Shown piece after piece: positions 23,674-31,472 of a stretch of DNA of 43,119 nt. The notes under the pieces were generated by a model. It did not search any database. It saw nothing but the letters and a program-made list of their open reading frames with translations, and had not been told where the DNA came from. Within the stretch, counting starts at the first letter, position 1. Each line of letters starts with the position of its first letter. Origin of the DNA: Kofleriaceae bacterium (GTDB lineage: Bacteria; Myxococcota_A; Polyangia; Haliangiales; Haliangiaceae); NCBI GenBank assembly GCA_022842285.1, contig JALHPV010000024.1, positions 482-43,600 of the forward strand, read 5' to 3'. The translations under genes were made by a program, and so were the position numbers.

Positions 23674-25698
23674 CTACTCCGGGCGGTGCGGTGACGGGGC
23701 GACGCGGGTGAAGCTGCCAGAGGTATCGAAGTAGAGGGCGTCGGCGGTGGGAAAGAGGTGGTTGGCGGCGCTCGCGAGGTCAGGGAGCTCGACCTGGATC
23801 CAGCCACGGTCGTCGCGGTGGTACATGGCGAGGGAACCGAGGGCGTAGAGATCGTCGGGGCTGGTGCCGGCGATGAGGTCGAGAGCGCTGACGGGATCGA
23901 GGACGTGGGTCCAGGCGCCGTTCACGATCTCGAAGAGGCCGGCAGTGCCGACGGCGAAGGCGCGTCCATCGGGGAAGGCACGCACGGAGAAGAAGGCGGA
24001 CGTCGGCGGGAGGCCGAGGTTGCTGAAGATGACGGTCTGGCCGTCGTAGTGTCCGATGGTGCCGCTGGGCCCGACGAAGTAGACATCGTCGGGGGCCGCG
24101 ACGGCGAGGTCCGTGAGCGGTGGCAGGGTCACCGGGACCTGCGACCAGGATGTGCCGTCGAAGTGGTGGAGCTGGGTCGGGGGCTCGGTCAGCGCCCAGA
24201 CGTCGGAGGCGGAGCTACCCTCGAGGTCGGCGAGGCGATTGGTGCCGATCGGATAGGTTGCGCAGCCTAGACGCGTGCAGCGATTGGTCGTCGGGGCGCC
24301 GTTCTCGTTGCCGCGTACGACGAACACGATCGGCCCCTCCTCGGGATCGACCGTGCCCCACGCGAGGCTGCGCTTGGCTGGATTGGCATCGAGGACGGAT
24401 TCGTTGAGGAACAGCATGTCGTCGCGGTTGATCCACACGGCGTCGTCGGTGGCCCACAGGATCCTCTCGGACCGATCGCTCACGCGTAGGGGCGCGAGCT
24501 GGAGCTTCTGGCCACTCGCCAGGGTCATGCGCCCGGCCATCGTGATGCCGGCCTCGGCGATCTCCGTCGTGCTCACGACGCTCGGCGTGCGGAGCTTGGT
24601 CCAGGTCAGGCCGTCGTACTCGTAGGCGTCAGCGAGGTTGGTGAAGGCGAGGAAGCGGCCGTCGCCAAGCGCGCGGATCCGACTCGCGGCGATCCGTGGC
24701 GACTCGATCACGAGCGCGCCGTCGCGGATGCGGTAGATGGCGTCGCCGACCGCGAACGACGTCGTGCCGTCCGAGGCCACGTCGGTGATCCTGGTTCCGC
24801 CCGGCGGGGAGATCCAGGTGCCGCCGTCGCGGATGACGAGACCGTCTCGGCCCACGATGAAGATCTCGTCGTTCGACGCCGCCATGCGGGCCGCGTTGAT
24901 GTCGCTGACCGAGAGCGTCCAGCTCGTTCCATCCCAGGTCGCGACCTTGAGGAGTCCAAGGTCCATCCCCTGGACCACCACGCGTGTGGGCGAGGTGACC
25001 GTGATCAGCCGGTGCGTGTCGAGGCCAGTCGCGACGGGCGCCCAGGTCGCGCCATCGAAGTGGGCGAGCTGACCGTCTGTCACCAGCCACACATCCGATC
25101 GGCTGGTTCCGGCGAGCGTGCCCTCCGCGCTGCCGACGAGCTGCGGCCACCGGTTCAGCTCGCCGGTGGTGTCGACCTCGATGACGTCTCCACCCTCGAG
25201 CCGCAGGAAGTATCGGTCGCCGAGCCAGGTCGCGCTCACGATGGGCGCATCGGCCGTGTACGCGACCTGCCACCCGAGGTCGAGGCAGGGGGCCTTCGAT
25301 GGCTGACAGTCGCTGCCGCAGCTCGCGCGGCCGAACGACGAGCCGAGCTCGAAGCAGCTCGTGGTCGTGGAGCCATCGCACTGCTCGACGGGATCCAGCG
25401 TGCCGTCGCCGCAACGGCCGGTACAGCTCGACGTATCGAGCCCGCATTCCGCGGAGCACGCGAGCTCACCGCCGTAGAAGCCTTCGCTCTGACACGTGGC
25501 TTCGCCGAGCGCGCTGCCGTCGCACGTCTCGCCGTTCGCGAGGAAGCCATCGCCGCATCGCAGGTCCGACGTGGTGCAGCGGCCGTCGCCGACACAGACG
25601 TAGCCGACGGGACACGTGGTGACGCCGTCCGCGCAGACGACGAGCTGATCTTCGATGCAGCCGCTGACGGCGACGAGCACGAACACCGCGCGCAGCAT
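23674..25698 (-). CDS. Lipoprotein with Myxococcus-type Cys-rich repeats and a beta-propeller
   Basis: The 674-residue protein starts MLRAVFVLVAVSGCIEDQ, a lipobox-type signal with an acidic +2 region. Residues about 20-140 are cysteine-rich: VCADGVTTCPVGYVCVGDGR, CGDGFLANGETCDGS, CGDGTLDPVEQCDGS. These are Myxococcus-type cysteine-rich repeats, probably disulfide-bonded outside the cell. The remainder shows repeated WLGDRYFLRLEGG, FDGATWAPV, WDGTSWTLSVSD, YDGLTWTKL and FDGTSWSQVPV strands, fitting a Kelch-like beta-propeller. It is probably exposed on the cell surface. The start at 25698 gives the lipobox the right spacing. It lies 10 nt after the ATP-grasp-like gene and 11 nt before the SDR. 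No activity is suggested. Confidence 0.85.
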   Translation of the reverse strand: MLRAVFVLVAVSGCIEDQLVVCADGVTTCPVGYVCVGDGRCTTSDLRCGDGFLANGETCDGSALGEATCQSEGFYGGELACSAECGLDTSSCTGRCGDGTLDPVEQCDGSTTTSCFELGSSFGRASCGSDCQPSKAPCLDLGWQVAYTADAPIVSATWLGDRYFLRLEGGDVIEVDTTGELNRWPQLVGSAEGTLAGTSRSDVWLVTDGQLAHFDGATWAPVATGLDTHRLITVTSPTRVVVQGMDLGLLKVATWDGTSWTLSVSDINAARMAASNDEIFIVGRDGLVIRDGGTWISPPGGTRITDVASDGTTSFAVGDAIYRIRDGALVIESPRIAASRIRALGDGRFLAFTNLADAYEYDGLTWTKLRTPSVVSTTEIAEAGITMAGRMTLASGQKLQLAPLRVSDRSERILWATDDAVWINRDDMLFLNESVLDANPAKRSLAWGTVDPEEGPIVFVVRGNENGAPTTNRCTRLGCATYPIGTNRLADLEGSSASDVWALTEPPTQLHHFDGTSWSQVPVTLPPLTDLAVAAPDDVYFVGPSGTIGHYDGQTVIFSNLGLPPTSAFFSVRAFPDGRAFAVGTAGLFEIVNGAWTHVLDPVSALDLIAGTSPDDLYALGSLAMYHRDDRGWIQVELPDLASAANHLFPTADALYFDTSGSFTRVAPSPHRPE

Positions 25699-25708
25699 GC
25701 GTTCGAGG

Positions 25709-26485
25709 TTATCGCGTGATCGCACGCCGCTGCAGCAAGAACAACTCGCCTTCCTCGAAGGCCCACTCGATGTCGTGCGGGCGACCGTCGGGGTAGGCCC
25801 CATCGCACCGCGTGGCGAGGGCATCGAGCGCACGTAGGTCAGCATCGTTCAGGCACGGCGCACGCCGCTTGGCTTCGGGGACGGCCACTTCCTCGGTATG
25901 CGTGCCGGCAAGACGGATCGCGATCGCCTTGTCGGCGATCACCCGTTCGATCACGGCTCCTCCGCGCGCGACCCGGAAGCGATCCGGATCGACGATGCCC
26001 TGCACCACCGTCTCCCCGAGGCCCCACGCCCCCTCGATGACCCGCACGTCCTGCGTCGTCACGGGACAGCGCGTGAACATCACGCCGGCGCAAGTGGCAT
26101 CGATCATCCGCTGCACGACCACGCCGACGCGCGGAGCGCCGCTGACGCTCAGCTTGGCGCGGTAGGCGAGCGCACTCGGGGCGTGACCGGAGTCGCGCAC
26201 GGCCACGATCGCCGCGATGAGCTCCTCGGGGGTCTGGACGCCGAGGATCGTCGCGTGCTGGCCGGCGAAGCTCGCCGCGGCGCTGTCCTCGCCGACCGCA
26301 CTCGAACGCACCGCGTACCGGCCGTCGAGCACGAGGTCGCACCTGCGCTCGACGACGATCCGCTCGACCGTCTCGTGATCGAGCGCCCAGCCGCCTGGGA
26401 CCGGCAACCCCGCCCGCAGCGCCGCTCCCAGCTGCACCGCCTTGCCGCCGAAGCGGCCCTCATCGCTGGCGTCGATCAGCATCAT
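25709..26485 (-). CDS. PEP-synthase-type ATP-binding domain protein (split half B)
   Basis: These 258 residues correspond to the N-terminal nucleotide-binding (PPDK_N, ATP-grasp) domain of PEP synthase and related dikinases: GGKAVQLGAALRAGLPVPGG, YAVRSSAVGEDSAAASFAGQ, GVVVQRMIDATCAGVMFT, EGAWGLGETVVQG and DIEWAFEEGELFLLQRRAIT. In known enzymes this domain uses ATP to phosphorylate a His on a swivelling domain. Here that His domain is encoded upstream (26482-28164), so the enzyme is split and the order reversed relative to fused forms. The start overlaps the upstream stop by 4 nt (ATGA). The product is probably cytoplasmic. The substrate could be pyruvate, an antibiotic (rifamycin phosphotransferases use the same three modules) or something else. 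Confidence 0.9.
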   Translation of the reverse strand: MMLIDASDEGRFGGKAVQLGAALRAGLPVPGGWALDHETVERIVVERRCDLVLDGRYAVRSSAVGEDSAAASFAGQHATILGVQTPEELIAAIVAVRDSGHAPSALAYRAKLSVSGAPRVGVVVQRMIDATCAGVMFTRCPVTTQDVRVIEGAWGLGETVVQGIVDPDRFRVARGGAVIERVIADKAIAIRLAGTHTEEVAVPEAKRRAPCLNDADLRALDALATRCDGAYPDGRPHDIEWAFEEGELFLLQRRAITR

Positions 26486-28164
26486 GCGATCACGCGTACC
26501 GTGCCGGCATCACCGTCGAGCTCGACCATCGCCCCGTCGGGGATCCGCGCCGTGGCATCGCCGGCGCCGACCACGGCCGGGAAGCCATACTCGCGGCTCA
26601 CGATCGCCGGGTGCGAGAGCAAGCCACCGCGATCGGTGACGACGCCGCCGAGCAGCGGGAGGATCACGTTGTAGACGGGGGTCGTGATCGGCGCGACGAG
26701 GATGTCCCCCTGCTCGAGGCGCGCGAAGTCAGCCGCGGTGCGCACGAGGCGCGCGCGCCCGATCTTCTTGCCGGGGCTCGCGCCGAGGCCCTTCACGACG
26801 TCGGCTTTCGCCGTGGCCGGGGCGCCGCTCGACGTCTGACCGAGATACACGCCCAGTGCGCGCTGGACGCGGGCCGCACCGGCGGGGAGCCACTCGGCCG
26901 GCGGGGGCTCGCTGGGCGTACCACCGATGACGGCGGGGGCCTCCTCGATCGTGGTGTCCCGGCGCGCCTTCGCCCGGGAGGCGAGCGCCGCGGCCGCTGG
27001 CCCGTTCCCCTGGATCAGAGCACGCACCTCGTCGGGTGTGCACTCGAACACGTGCGTCGCCTCCTGGAGGCGTCCTTGCCCGACGAGCTTCGTGCCGATC
27101 GCCAGCAAGCTACGCCGCAGGACGCTGAGGGCCCAGAAATCGATCCCCGTCCGCGCATCGCGCAGGGGATAGGCCGCCCGTGCGTCGGCGAGGAGATCGT
27201 CGAAGCGCGCGCGGTCTGTCATGGGCACCCGCTCGCGCAGCGTCGCGGCCACGCGCTCCGCCGTCGCCCGCGCATCATCGGCCGTCGCCGGTGTCCTCAC
27301 GTGGGCGCGCAGCGTGGCCACGGCGAGCCCCGGCATCTCGACCAGCGAGAGGTCCACGAGGTCGTGCCCGCTGATCGCGACGTCGCCGTACCGACCGAGC
27401 AAGGTCTCGACGGCCGGGCCCGCGGGTGCAGGCATCGTACGCAGCGTCGCGAGGATCTCGGTGGCGGGCCGATCCGACATCAGAACGTCGCGCGCGGCCG
27501 GTAGGGCGGCGATCCCGACGGCCGCATCCACCATCGCCCGTGTCCCGCCCGTCGACGCCGGAGAATGGCCACGCAACGCGCCCAGGGCTTCGCTCGGGGG
27601 TGCTCCCGTCCACGTCTGGACGTGCGCGAGAAAGTCACCGACCGGCACCATCGTCGCGGAAGCGAACGTGAAGTGCTCGAGGATCCGCTGCGCCGCGAGC
27701 GCGTGGCACGACTCCCAGTGGGCGACCAGGGCCGCGTCGTCGAGGGCGGTCAGATCGACGTCGGCGAGCGCGGTGATGCGCGCCTCCGCGGCGGGAACCT
27801 CGCGCCAGAACTTTGCGATGTCGGTGCGCCATGGCCGCTCGACGAACACCTCGGTCGCTCGCTTGCAGCGCTTGCGCAGCGCGGGATGGAGCGCGACGAG
27901 CAGCTTGAAGATCAGCTTCGGGGGCGTGCCCTTCGCGTCGGGAGGTGCGCCGAGCGGACGGACGGCGAGGTACGGGAATCCACCGATGGCCGCGTACTCG
28001 ATCGTGTCGAGCAGGGCGCCATAGCGGGCAAAGCCGGCCCGGAAGCCGGCGGTGTACTGCGCGCTGAACAGCGCGTGCAGATACGTGCTGCGCGGGCGCT
28101 CGCAGTGCCCGTGGTCGAGCATCCATACGCCGGGCCGCGGTGCCGTGAACGAGGTCCCTGTCAT
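26482..28164 (-). CDS. PEP-utilising-enzyme mobile (His) domain protein with large substrate-type domain (split half A)
   Basis: A 560-residue protein from the ATG at 28164 (MTGTSFTAPRPGVWMLDHGH). The N-terminal ~450 residues carry the WMLDHGHCERP and YGALLDTIEYAAIGGFPYLA patterns seen in the middle domain of PEP-synthase-like enzymes and rifamycin phosphotransferases. The last ~85 residues are the swivelling phospho-carrier domain: GDILVAPITTPVYNVILPLL, GGVVTDRGGLLSHPAIVSRE and PDGAMVELDGDAGTVRVI, with the expected His in LLSHPAI near residue 516. Together with the downstream ATP-binding protein it forms a complete three-module system on two polypeptides. The ATG overlaps the mini-TetR stop by one base (TGATG). 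The function is probably transfer of phosphate from ATP to an unknown acceptor. Confidence 0.88.
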   Translation of the reverse strand: MTGTSFTAPRPGVWMLDHGHCERPRSTYLHALFSAQYTAGFRAGFARYGALLDTIEYAAIGGFPYLAVRPLGAPPDAKGTPPKLIFKLLVALHPALRKRCKRATEVFVERPWRTDIAKFWREVPAAEARITALADVDLTALDDAALVAHWESCHALAAQRILEHFTFASATMVPVGDFLAHVQTWTGAPPSEALGALRGHSPASTGGTRAMVDAAVGIAALPAARDVLMSDRPATEILATLRTMPAPAGPAVETLLGRYGDVAISGHDLVDLSLVEMPGLAVATLRAHVRTPATADDARATAERVAATLRERVPMTDRARFDDLLADARAAYPLRDARTGIDFWALSVLRRSLLAIGTKLVGQGRLQEATHVFECTPDEVRALIQGNGPAAAALASRAKARRDTTIEEAPAVIGGTPSEPPPAEWLPAGAARVQRALGVYLGQTSSGAPATAKADVVKGLGASPGKKIGRARLVRTAADFARLEQGDILVAPITTPVYNVILPLLGGVVTDRGGLLSHPAIVSREYGFPAVVGAGDATARIPDGAMVELDGDAGTVRVIA

Positions 28165-28400
28165 CACTCGTGTCCCTCTCTGGCGAGGTTCGCCGCCTCG
28201 AACACGGCCGCCCGGCTCGGGATGTGCCGGTAGATGGTCGGCTCCGAGCACTTCGCGCTCGTGCTCGTCACCACGTCCGCATCACGCTCCCTCGACAACG
28301 CGACCACGGCGTCGACGATCCGCGGCCAGGTCCCTGCGGCCTGCTCCGAACGAAGCGAGTTGCCCTTCGACACCGCGTCACTATTGGCAATACGAATCAT
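28164..28400 (-). CDS. Mini TetR-like regulator consisting of the HTH domain only
   Basis: This is a 78-residue protein from the ATG at 28400. Residues about 25-75 match the TetR-family DNA-binding domain: WPRIVDAVVALSRERDADVV, STSAKCSEPTIYRHIPSRAA, VFEAANLAREGHE. The recognition helix is at SEPTIYRHIPS. Family members are usually about 190 residues, with a ligand-binding domain that is absent here; the stop overlaps the next ATG by one base, so the short form may be real. The ATG lies inside an operator-like palindrome and has no Shine-Dalgarno. A GTG at 28373 (69 residues) sits almost exactly where a promoter at 28380-28408 would begin transcription and is a plausible alternative, possibly leaderless, start. 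It probably represses its own operon. Confidence 0.75.
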   Translation of the reverse strand: MIRIANSDAVSKGNSLRSEQAAGTWPRIVDAVVALSRERDADVVTSTSAKCSEPTIYRHIPSRAAVFEAANLAREGHE

Positions 28401-28408
28401 ATTGTCAA
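28380..28408 (-). promoter_or_regulatory. Promoter and TetR-type operator for the mini-TetR / split-PEP operon
   Basis: On the minus strand a perfect -35 (TTGACA, 28408-28403) is followed by 17 nt and a -10-like AATAGT (28385-28380, four of six matches). An inverted repeat of 9-7-9 overlays the promoter: TTGGCAATA (28384-28392) and TATTGTCAA (28400-28408), matching at 8 of 9 positions. A dimer bound here would block RNA polymerase. The A/T-rich stretch stands out in the GC-rich surroundings. It lies between the MoxR stop (28419) and the mini-TetR gene. Confidence 0.65.
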
Positions 28409-28418
28409 GACATGAAGC

Positions 28419-29561
28419 CTATCCCGATATCATCTCCTCGGGAATCGGGACCTTGTGCTCCGCGAGCGTCTTGCGAACGAGGGCCCAGACGGCGCCGGCG
28501 TCGGTCGTCAGATCGTCCCAGCGGCCGGGGAAGCGACCGCAGAACGACGTCTTCAGGACCTCGGGGAGCGCGCGCTTGCCATCGTCGGCGAACAGCGGGT
28601 GCTCGAGGTACACGCACGCCTCGTCGGTCGCTCGCACCGAGAGGCTCCCGGGTAGATCGCCCGCGCGGCGGATGGCATCGGCGACTGCGATCACCAGCTC
28701 GAGCGTGCCCTTCGGCACCGACGGGTGCCGCTTCGCGAGGATCCCGAGCTCGGCGGTCGGCGGCGGGTAGTCCATCTGCAGCGGCGCGAAGCGATCGAGC
28801 TGCGCGGCGTCGATGCTGAACGTGCCCGTGAACTCGCGGCCTCGGTTCACGGCGGCGATGAACTGAACGTTGTCCGGGATCGGGATGAACGTGTTCTCGA
28901 TCGGGTGGAACACGCGGCGCGTCGAGTCCAGCGCCGGCATGAGCGCGTTGCGTGCGCTCTCCTGGCACCGGTTCAGCTCGTCGAGGAACACCAGGAACTT
29001 CGTCTCGGGCCGGTCGCTGGCACGCTCGAGCGCGAGCAGGATGTCGGTCTTCACGAAGTCGGTGACCGGCGCACCGGACTCGGACGCCCGCACCTGGATG
29101 CTCACGAAGAAGTCGCTCGCCTCGACGACGGCACCGCAGTTGAAGAACACGAACTCCATGCCGAGGCTATCGGCGATGGAGCGCGCGAGCACCGTCTTGC
29201 CGCAACCCTGCGGACCATCGAGCAGGATGTTGAGCCCGCCCTCGAGGAGCACCTGCAGCTTCTTGCTGACGACCGGATCCAGGTACACGCCTTCGATCCG
29301 GAACGGGGCGCGCCCCATCCACTCGACCTCGATCCGCCCGCGGTCATCGCGCTCGGGCTTGTGCACCGCGAGGATCCGCACCGTGCACGGCACACCGGGG
29401 ACGATCCGATCGTCATTCGACAGCACGACCTTCGGCGCGCGCCGTCCGTCGAGGTGGGTCGCGCGCAACTTGAACGCGCTGCCCTCCACGTCATTCGGCC
29501 AGAACGTCGCCTCGACGGTCCGGCCCGGCGTCAGCTCCTCGACAGTCCACTTCGTCGGCAC
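28419..29561 (-). CDS. MoxR-type AAA+ ATPase
   Basis: The 380-residue cytoplasmic protein has an N-terminal ~90-residue beta-rich extension, then a MoxR/NorQ-like AAA+ module: Walker A GPQGCGKT (116-123), Walker B FLVFLDELNR (about 189-198), sensor-1 region FIAAVNRG (Asn239) and an arginine finger in AQLDRFAPL. After this comes the helical lid and a C-terminal domain with ALPEVLKTSFCGRFPGRWDD. MoxR ATPases usually work with a von Willebrand A protein to remodel or activate a client. Here the large VWA protein lies at 34227-39110 on the same strand, with two TULIP-like lipoprotein genes between. It starts 18 nt after the upstream stop. Clients are unknown. Confidence 0.92.
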   Translation of the reverse strand: MPTKWTVEELTPGRTVEATFWPNDVEGSAFKLRATHLDGRRAPKVVLSNDDRIVPGVPCTVRILAVHKPERDDRGRIEVEWMGRAPFRIEGVYLDPVVSKKLQVLLEGGLNILLDGPQGCGKTVLARSIADSLGMEFVFFNCGAVVEASDFFVSIQVRASESGAPVTDFVKTDILLALERASDRPETKFLVFLDELNRCQESARNALMPALDSTRRVFHPIENTFIPIPDNVQFIAAVNRGREFTGTFSIDAAQLDRFAPLQMDYPPPTAELGILAKRHPSVPKGTLELVIAVADAIRRAGDLPGSLSVRATDEACVYLEHPLFADDGKRALPEVLKTSFCGRFPGRWDDLTTDAGAVWALVRKTLAEHKVPIPEEMISG

Positions 29562-29579
29562 GCGCCGACTATATCTGTC

Positions 29580-31472
29580 TCAGGGCTGCGGCGCGGCCAG
29601 CTCGAGGTTCGCTCCGAGGCCGAGGTAGCCGCTCGTCGCCGTCGCCGGCTGGCGGGTGACGAGCTCGAGCATCGAGTTCATGAGGCCGGGAGCGATCTCG
29701 CCGAGGCCGAGCGCATTCAGATCGGGCAACGGCAGCTCGATGCTCAGGTTCTCGCCAATGGCGCCGAACAGCTCGGGCCAGACGAGCTCGGCGACGAGGC
29801 CCTCGACACTCTCCGTCGTGAGCGAACCGCTTCCGCGCTCTAGCTCCCATGCGTGCACCGTCGGCACCTCCTGGATCTTCAGCGAGACGTTCGAGCCGTT
29901 CACGACCACGCGCGCCCCCGCGGAGGCCGAGATCGCGAAGCGCTGGCCGAAGTCGGGCAGCCCGACCTCGACCTGTCCGAGCTGCAGGATCAGATCGCAG
30001 CGCTCGCCTTCGAGCACGCAGTTCGTGGCCAGCGGGGTGGGCAGCACGACCGGTGAGAGCTTCGCGGCCACCATCGCCGTGAGGCCGCCGACCGTCGTCT
30101 GGCCATCGAGGAGACCGCTGTTCCAGAGCGAGTGAAGGAGGGAGTTGAGGAGATCCTGAGACAGTGCGAGGTGGAGCGCGGAGCTCGCACCCGACGGACG
30201 GACCGGACTCGCCTCCACGCGTGGCGCGCCGCGCGACGTCATGTGCAGCGGCTCCGAGAGCGTGCGGACTGCGAGATCCTGGCGCACCGTCACGTGGCCC
30301 GGCGAACCGCCGACGGGCGGACCGGCGACGACATCGAGGCCGCCCACGAGCCCGTCGAGCTGCAGCGTCACCGGGGTGCCGAGGGTCGCATCGAGCGTGA
30401 ACTCGACGTTGTCCAGCACCGAGTTGGTCGCTCCCAGCAGTGACTCGAGCAGCGGCGGCACCATGTCCGTGAACGCGGGCACGAGCTCTTGCACGACGAG
30501 CCCTTCAACCAGCGTGCGGAACTGGCTCGAGCCGAGCGTGATGAAGGCGTCGAGCTCGTCACCATCGGGGCCCGTGAACGCGGGCACGAGCGGCCCGACC
30601 GTCGCCGTCACATCGACGGCTTCGACGGCGATCTCGCCGGTGACTTCGTCCTGGCGCAGCGTGAGGCGTGCGGAGGCGTGCATGTCGGCGGAGATGCCGC
30701 CGTCGATCTGATACGTCGTGTTCTGGAAGACGAACTGGCCATCCGTCGCGAGGAACACGCCGAGCAGGTCGATCTCGAGATCCAGCGATGAGACCGGCGA
30801 ATTCACGATGGTGCCGTCGACGATGATCTTCGCCGGCGTGGCGTCCGCGATCATCAGGTCGAGCTGCGCGGCGCCCTCGCCGAACTGGATGCCTTCGGCC
30901 GGCAGGAGCTGCGCGAGGTTCACGTGGTAGAGGACCAGCTCGAGCACGGCGGCCAGATCGGTGGCGACCACCGGATCCTGCGTGATGTCCAGCGTCGTAC
31001 CCGACAGGCGCCCGTCGAAGAACTTCTGCCCGAGCCGAAGCTCGAGGGCGCCTTCGAGATCGAAGCCCGTCGTCCCGGCGAGCGGCGGCAGATACGCCGG
31101 GGCCCACATGACATCGAGCTCGCTCGGCACCAGCGGCCCGGTTCCATCGCCGCCCTCGACGACGATGTGGTTGATCCCGAGGCTCGGCTCGATTGCGTAC
31201 GAGAACGAACCGTCGGCGTCGAGGATCACCGGTCGGCCGTTGACCCAGCCCTCGAGCGTGCCCTCGGTGCTCGAGGACTCGATCTTTCCGGTGACGATGA
31301 TCATCGGCGTCTCGTCGGCGAGGAGCTCTTCGCCGGCCGTCGGCGACGTCACGGTGACGGTGATCGTCGCCGGCATAGGCAGCATGTCGTCGGCGTCGGC
31401 GCCGTCGGCATCGGTGGACGTGTCATCGCCGCCGCACGCGGCGAGCAGGGCGAGCAGTAGGTAGCGCTTCAT
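29580..31472 (-). CDS. TULIP/BPI-like lipoprotein, second of a pair
   Basis: The 630-residue protein begins MKRYLLLALLAACGGDDTST, a lipoprotein signal followed by an Asp-rich linker. Residues about 35-120 are an Ig-like beta module (ITVTVTSPTAGEELLADETP, GWVNGRPVILDADGSFSYAI). The rest is amphipathic beta/helix with ALSQDLLNSLLHSLWNSGLL and a C-terminal PDLNALGLGEIAPGLMNSML, LGLGANLELAAPQP. These patterns resemble the lipid-binding TULIP (BPI/LBP) superfamily, in which an 'LN.LL..LW..G' helix lines the cavity. It would bind lipids or hydrophobic compounds in the periplasm or at the outer membrane. Its ATG directly follows the TAG of the first paralog. The fold call is inference from motifs, not from alignment. 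Confidence 0.7.
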   Translation of the reverse strand: MKRYLLLALLAACGGDDTSTDADGADADDMLPMPATITVTVTSPTAGEELLADETPMIIVTGKIESSSTEGTLEGWVNGRPVILDADGSFSYAIEPSLGINHIVVEGGDGTGPLVPSELDVMWAPAYLPPLAGTTGFDLEGALELRLGQKFFDGRLSGTTLDITQDPVVATDLAAVLELVLYHVNLAQLLPAEGIQFGEGAAQLDLMIADATPAKIIVDGTIVNSPVSSLDLEIDLLGVFLATDGQFVFQNTTYQIDGGISADMHASARLTLRQDEVTGEIAVEAVDVTATVGPLVPAFTGPDGDELDAFITLGSSQFRTLVEGLVVQELVPAFTDMVPPLLESLLGATNSVLDNVEFTLDATLGTPVTLQLDGLVGGLDVVAGPPVGGSPGHVTVRQDLAVRTLSEPLHMTSRGAPRVEASPVRPSGASSALHLALSQDLLNSLLHSLWNSGLLDGQTTVGGLTAMVAAKLSPVVLPTPLATNCVLEGERCDLILQLGQVEVGLPDFGQRFAISASAGARVVVNGSNVSLKIQEVPTVHAWELERGSGSLTTESVEGLVAELVWPELFGAIGENLSIELPLPDLNALGLGEIAPGLMNSMLELVTRQPATATSGYLGLGANLELAAPQP

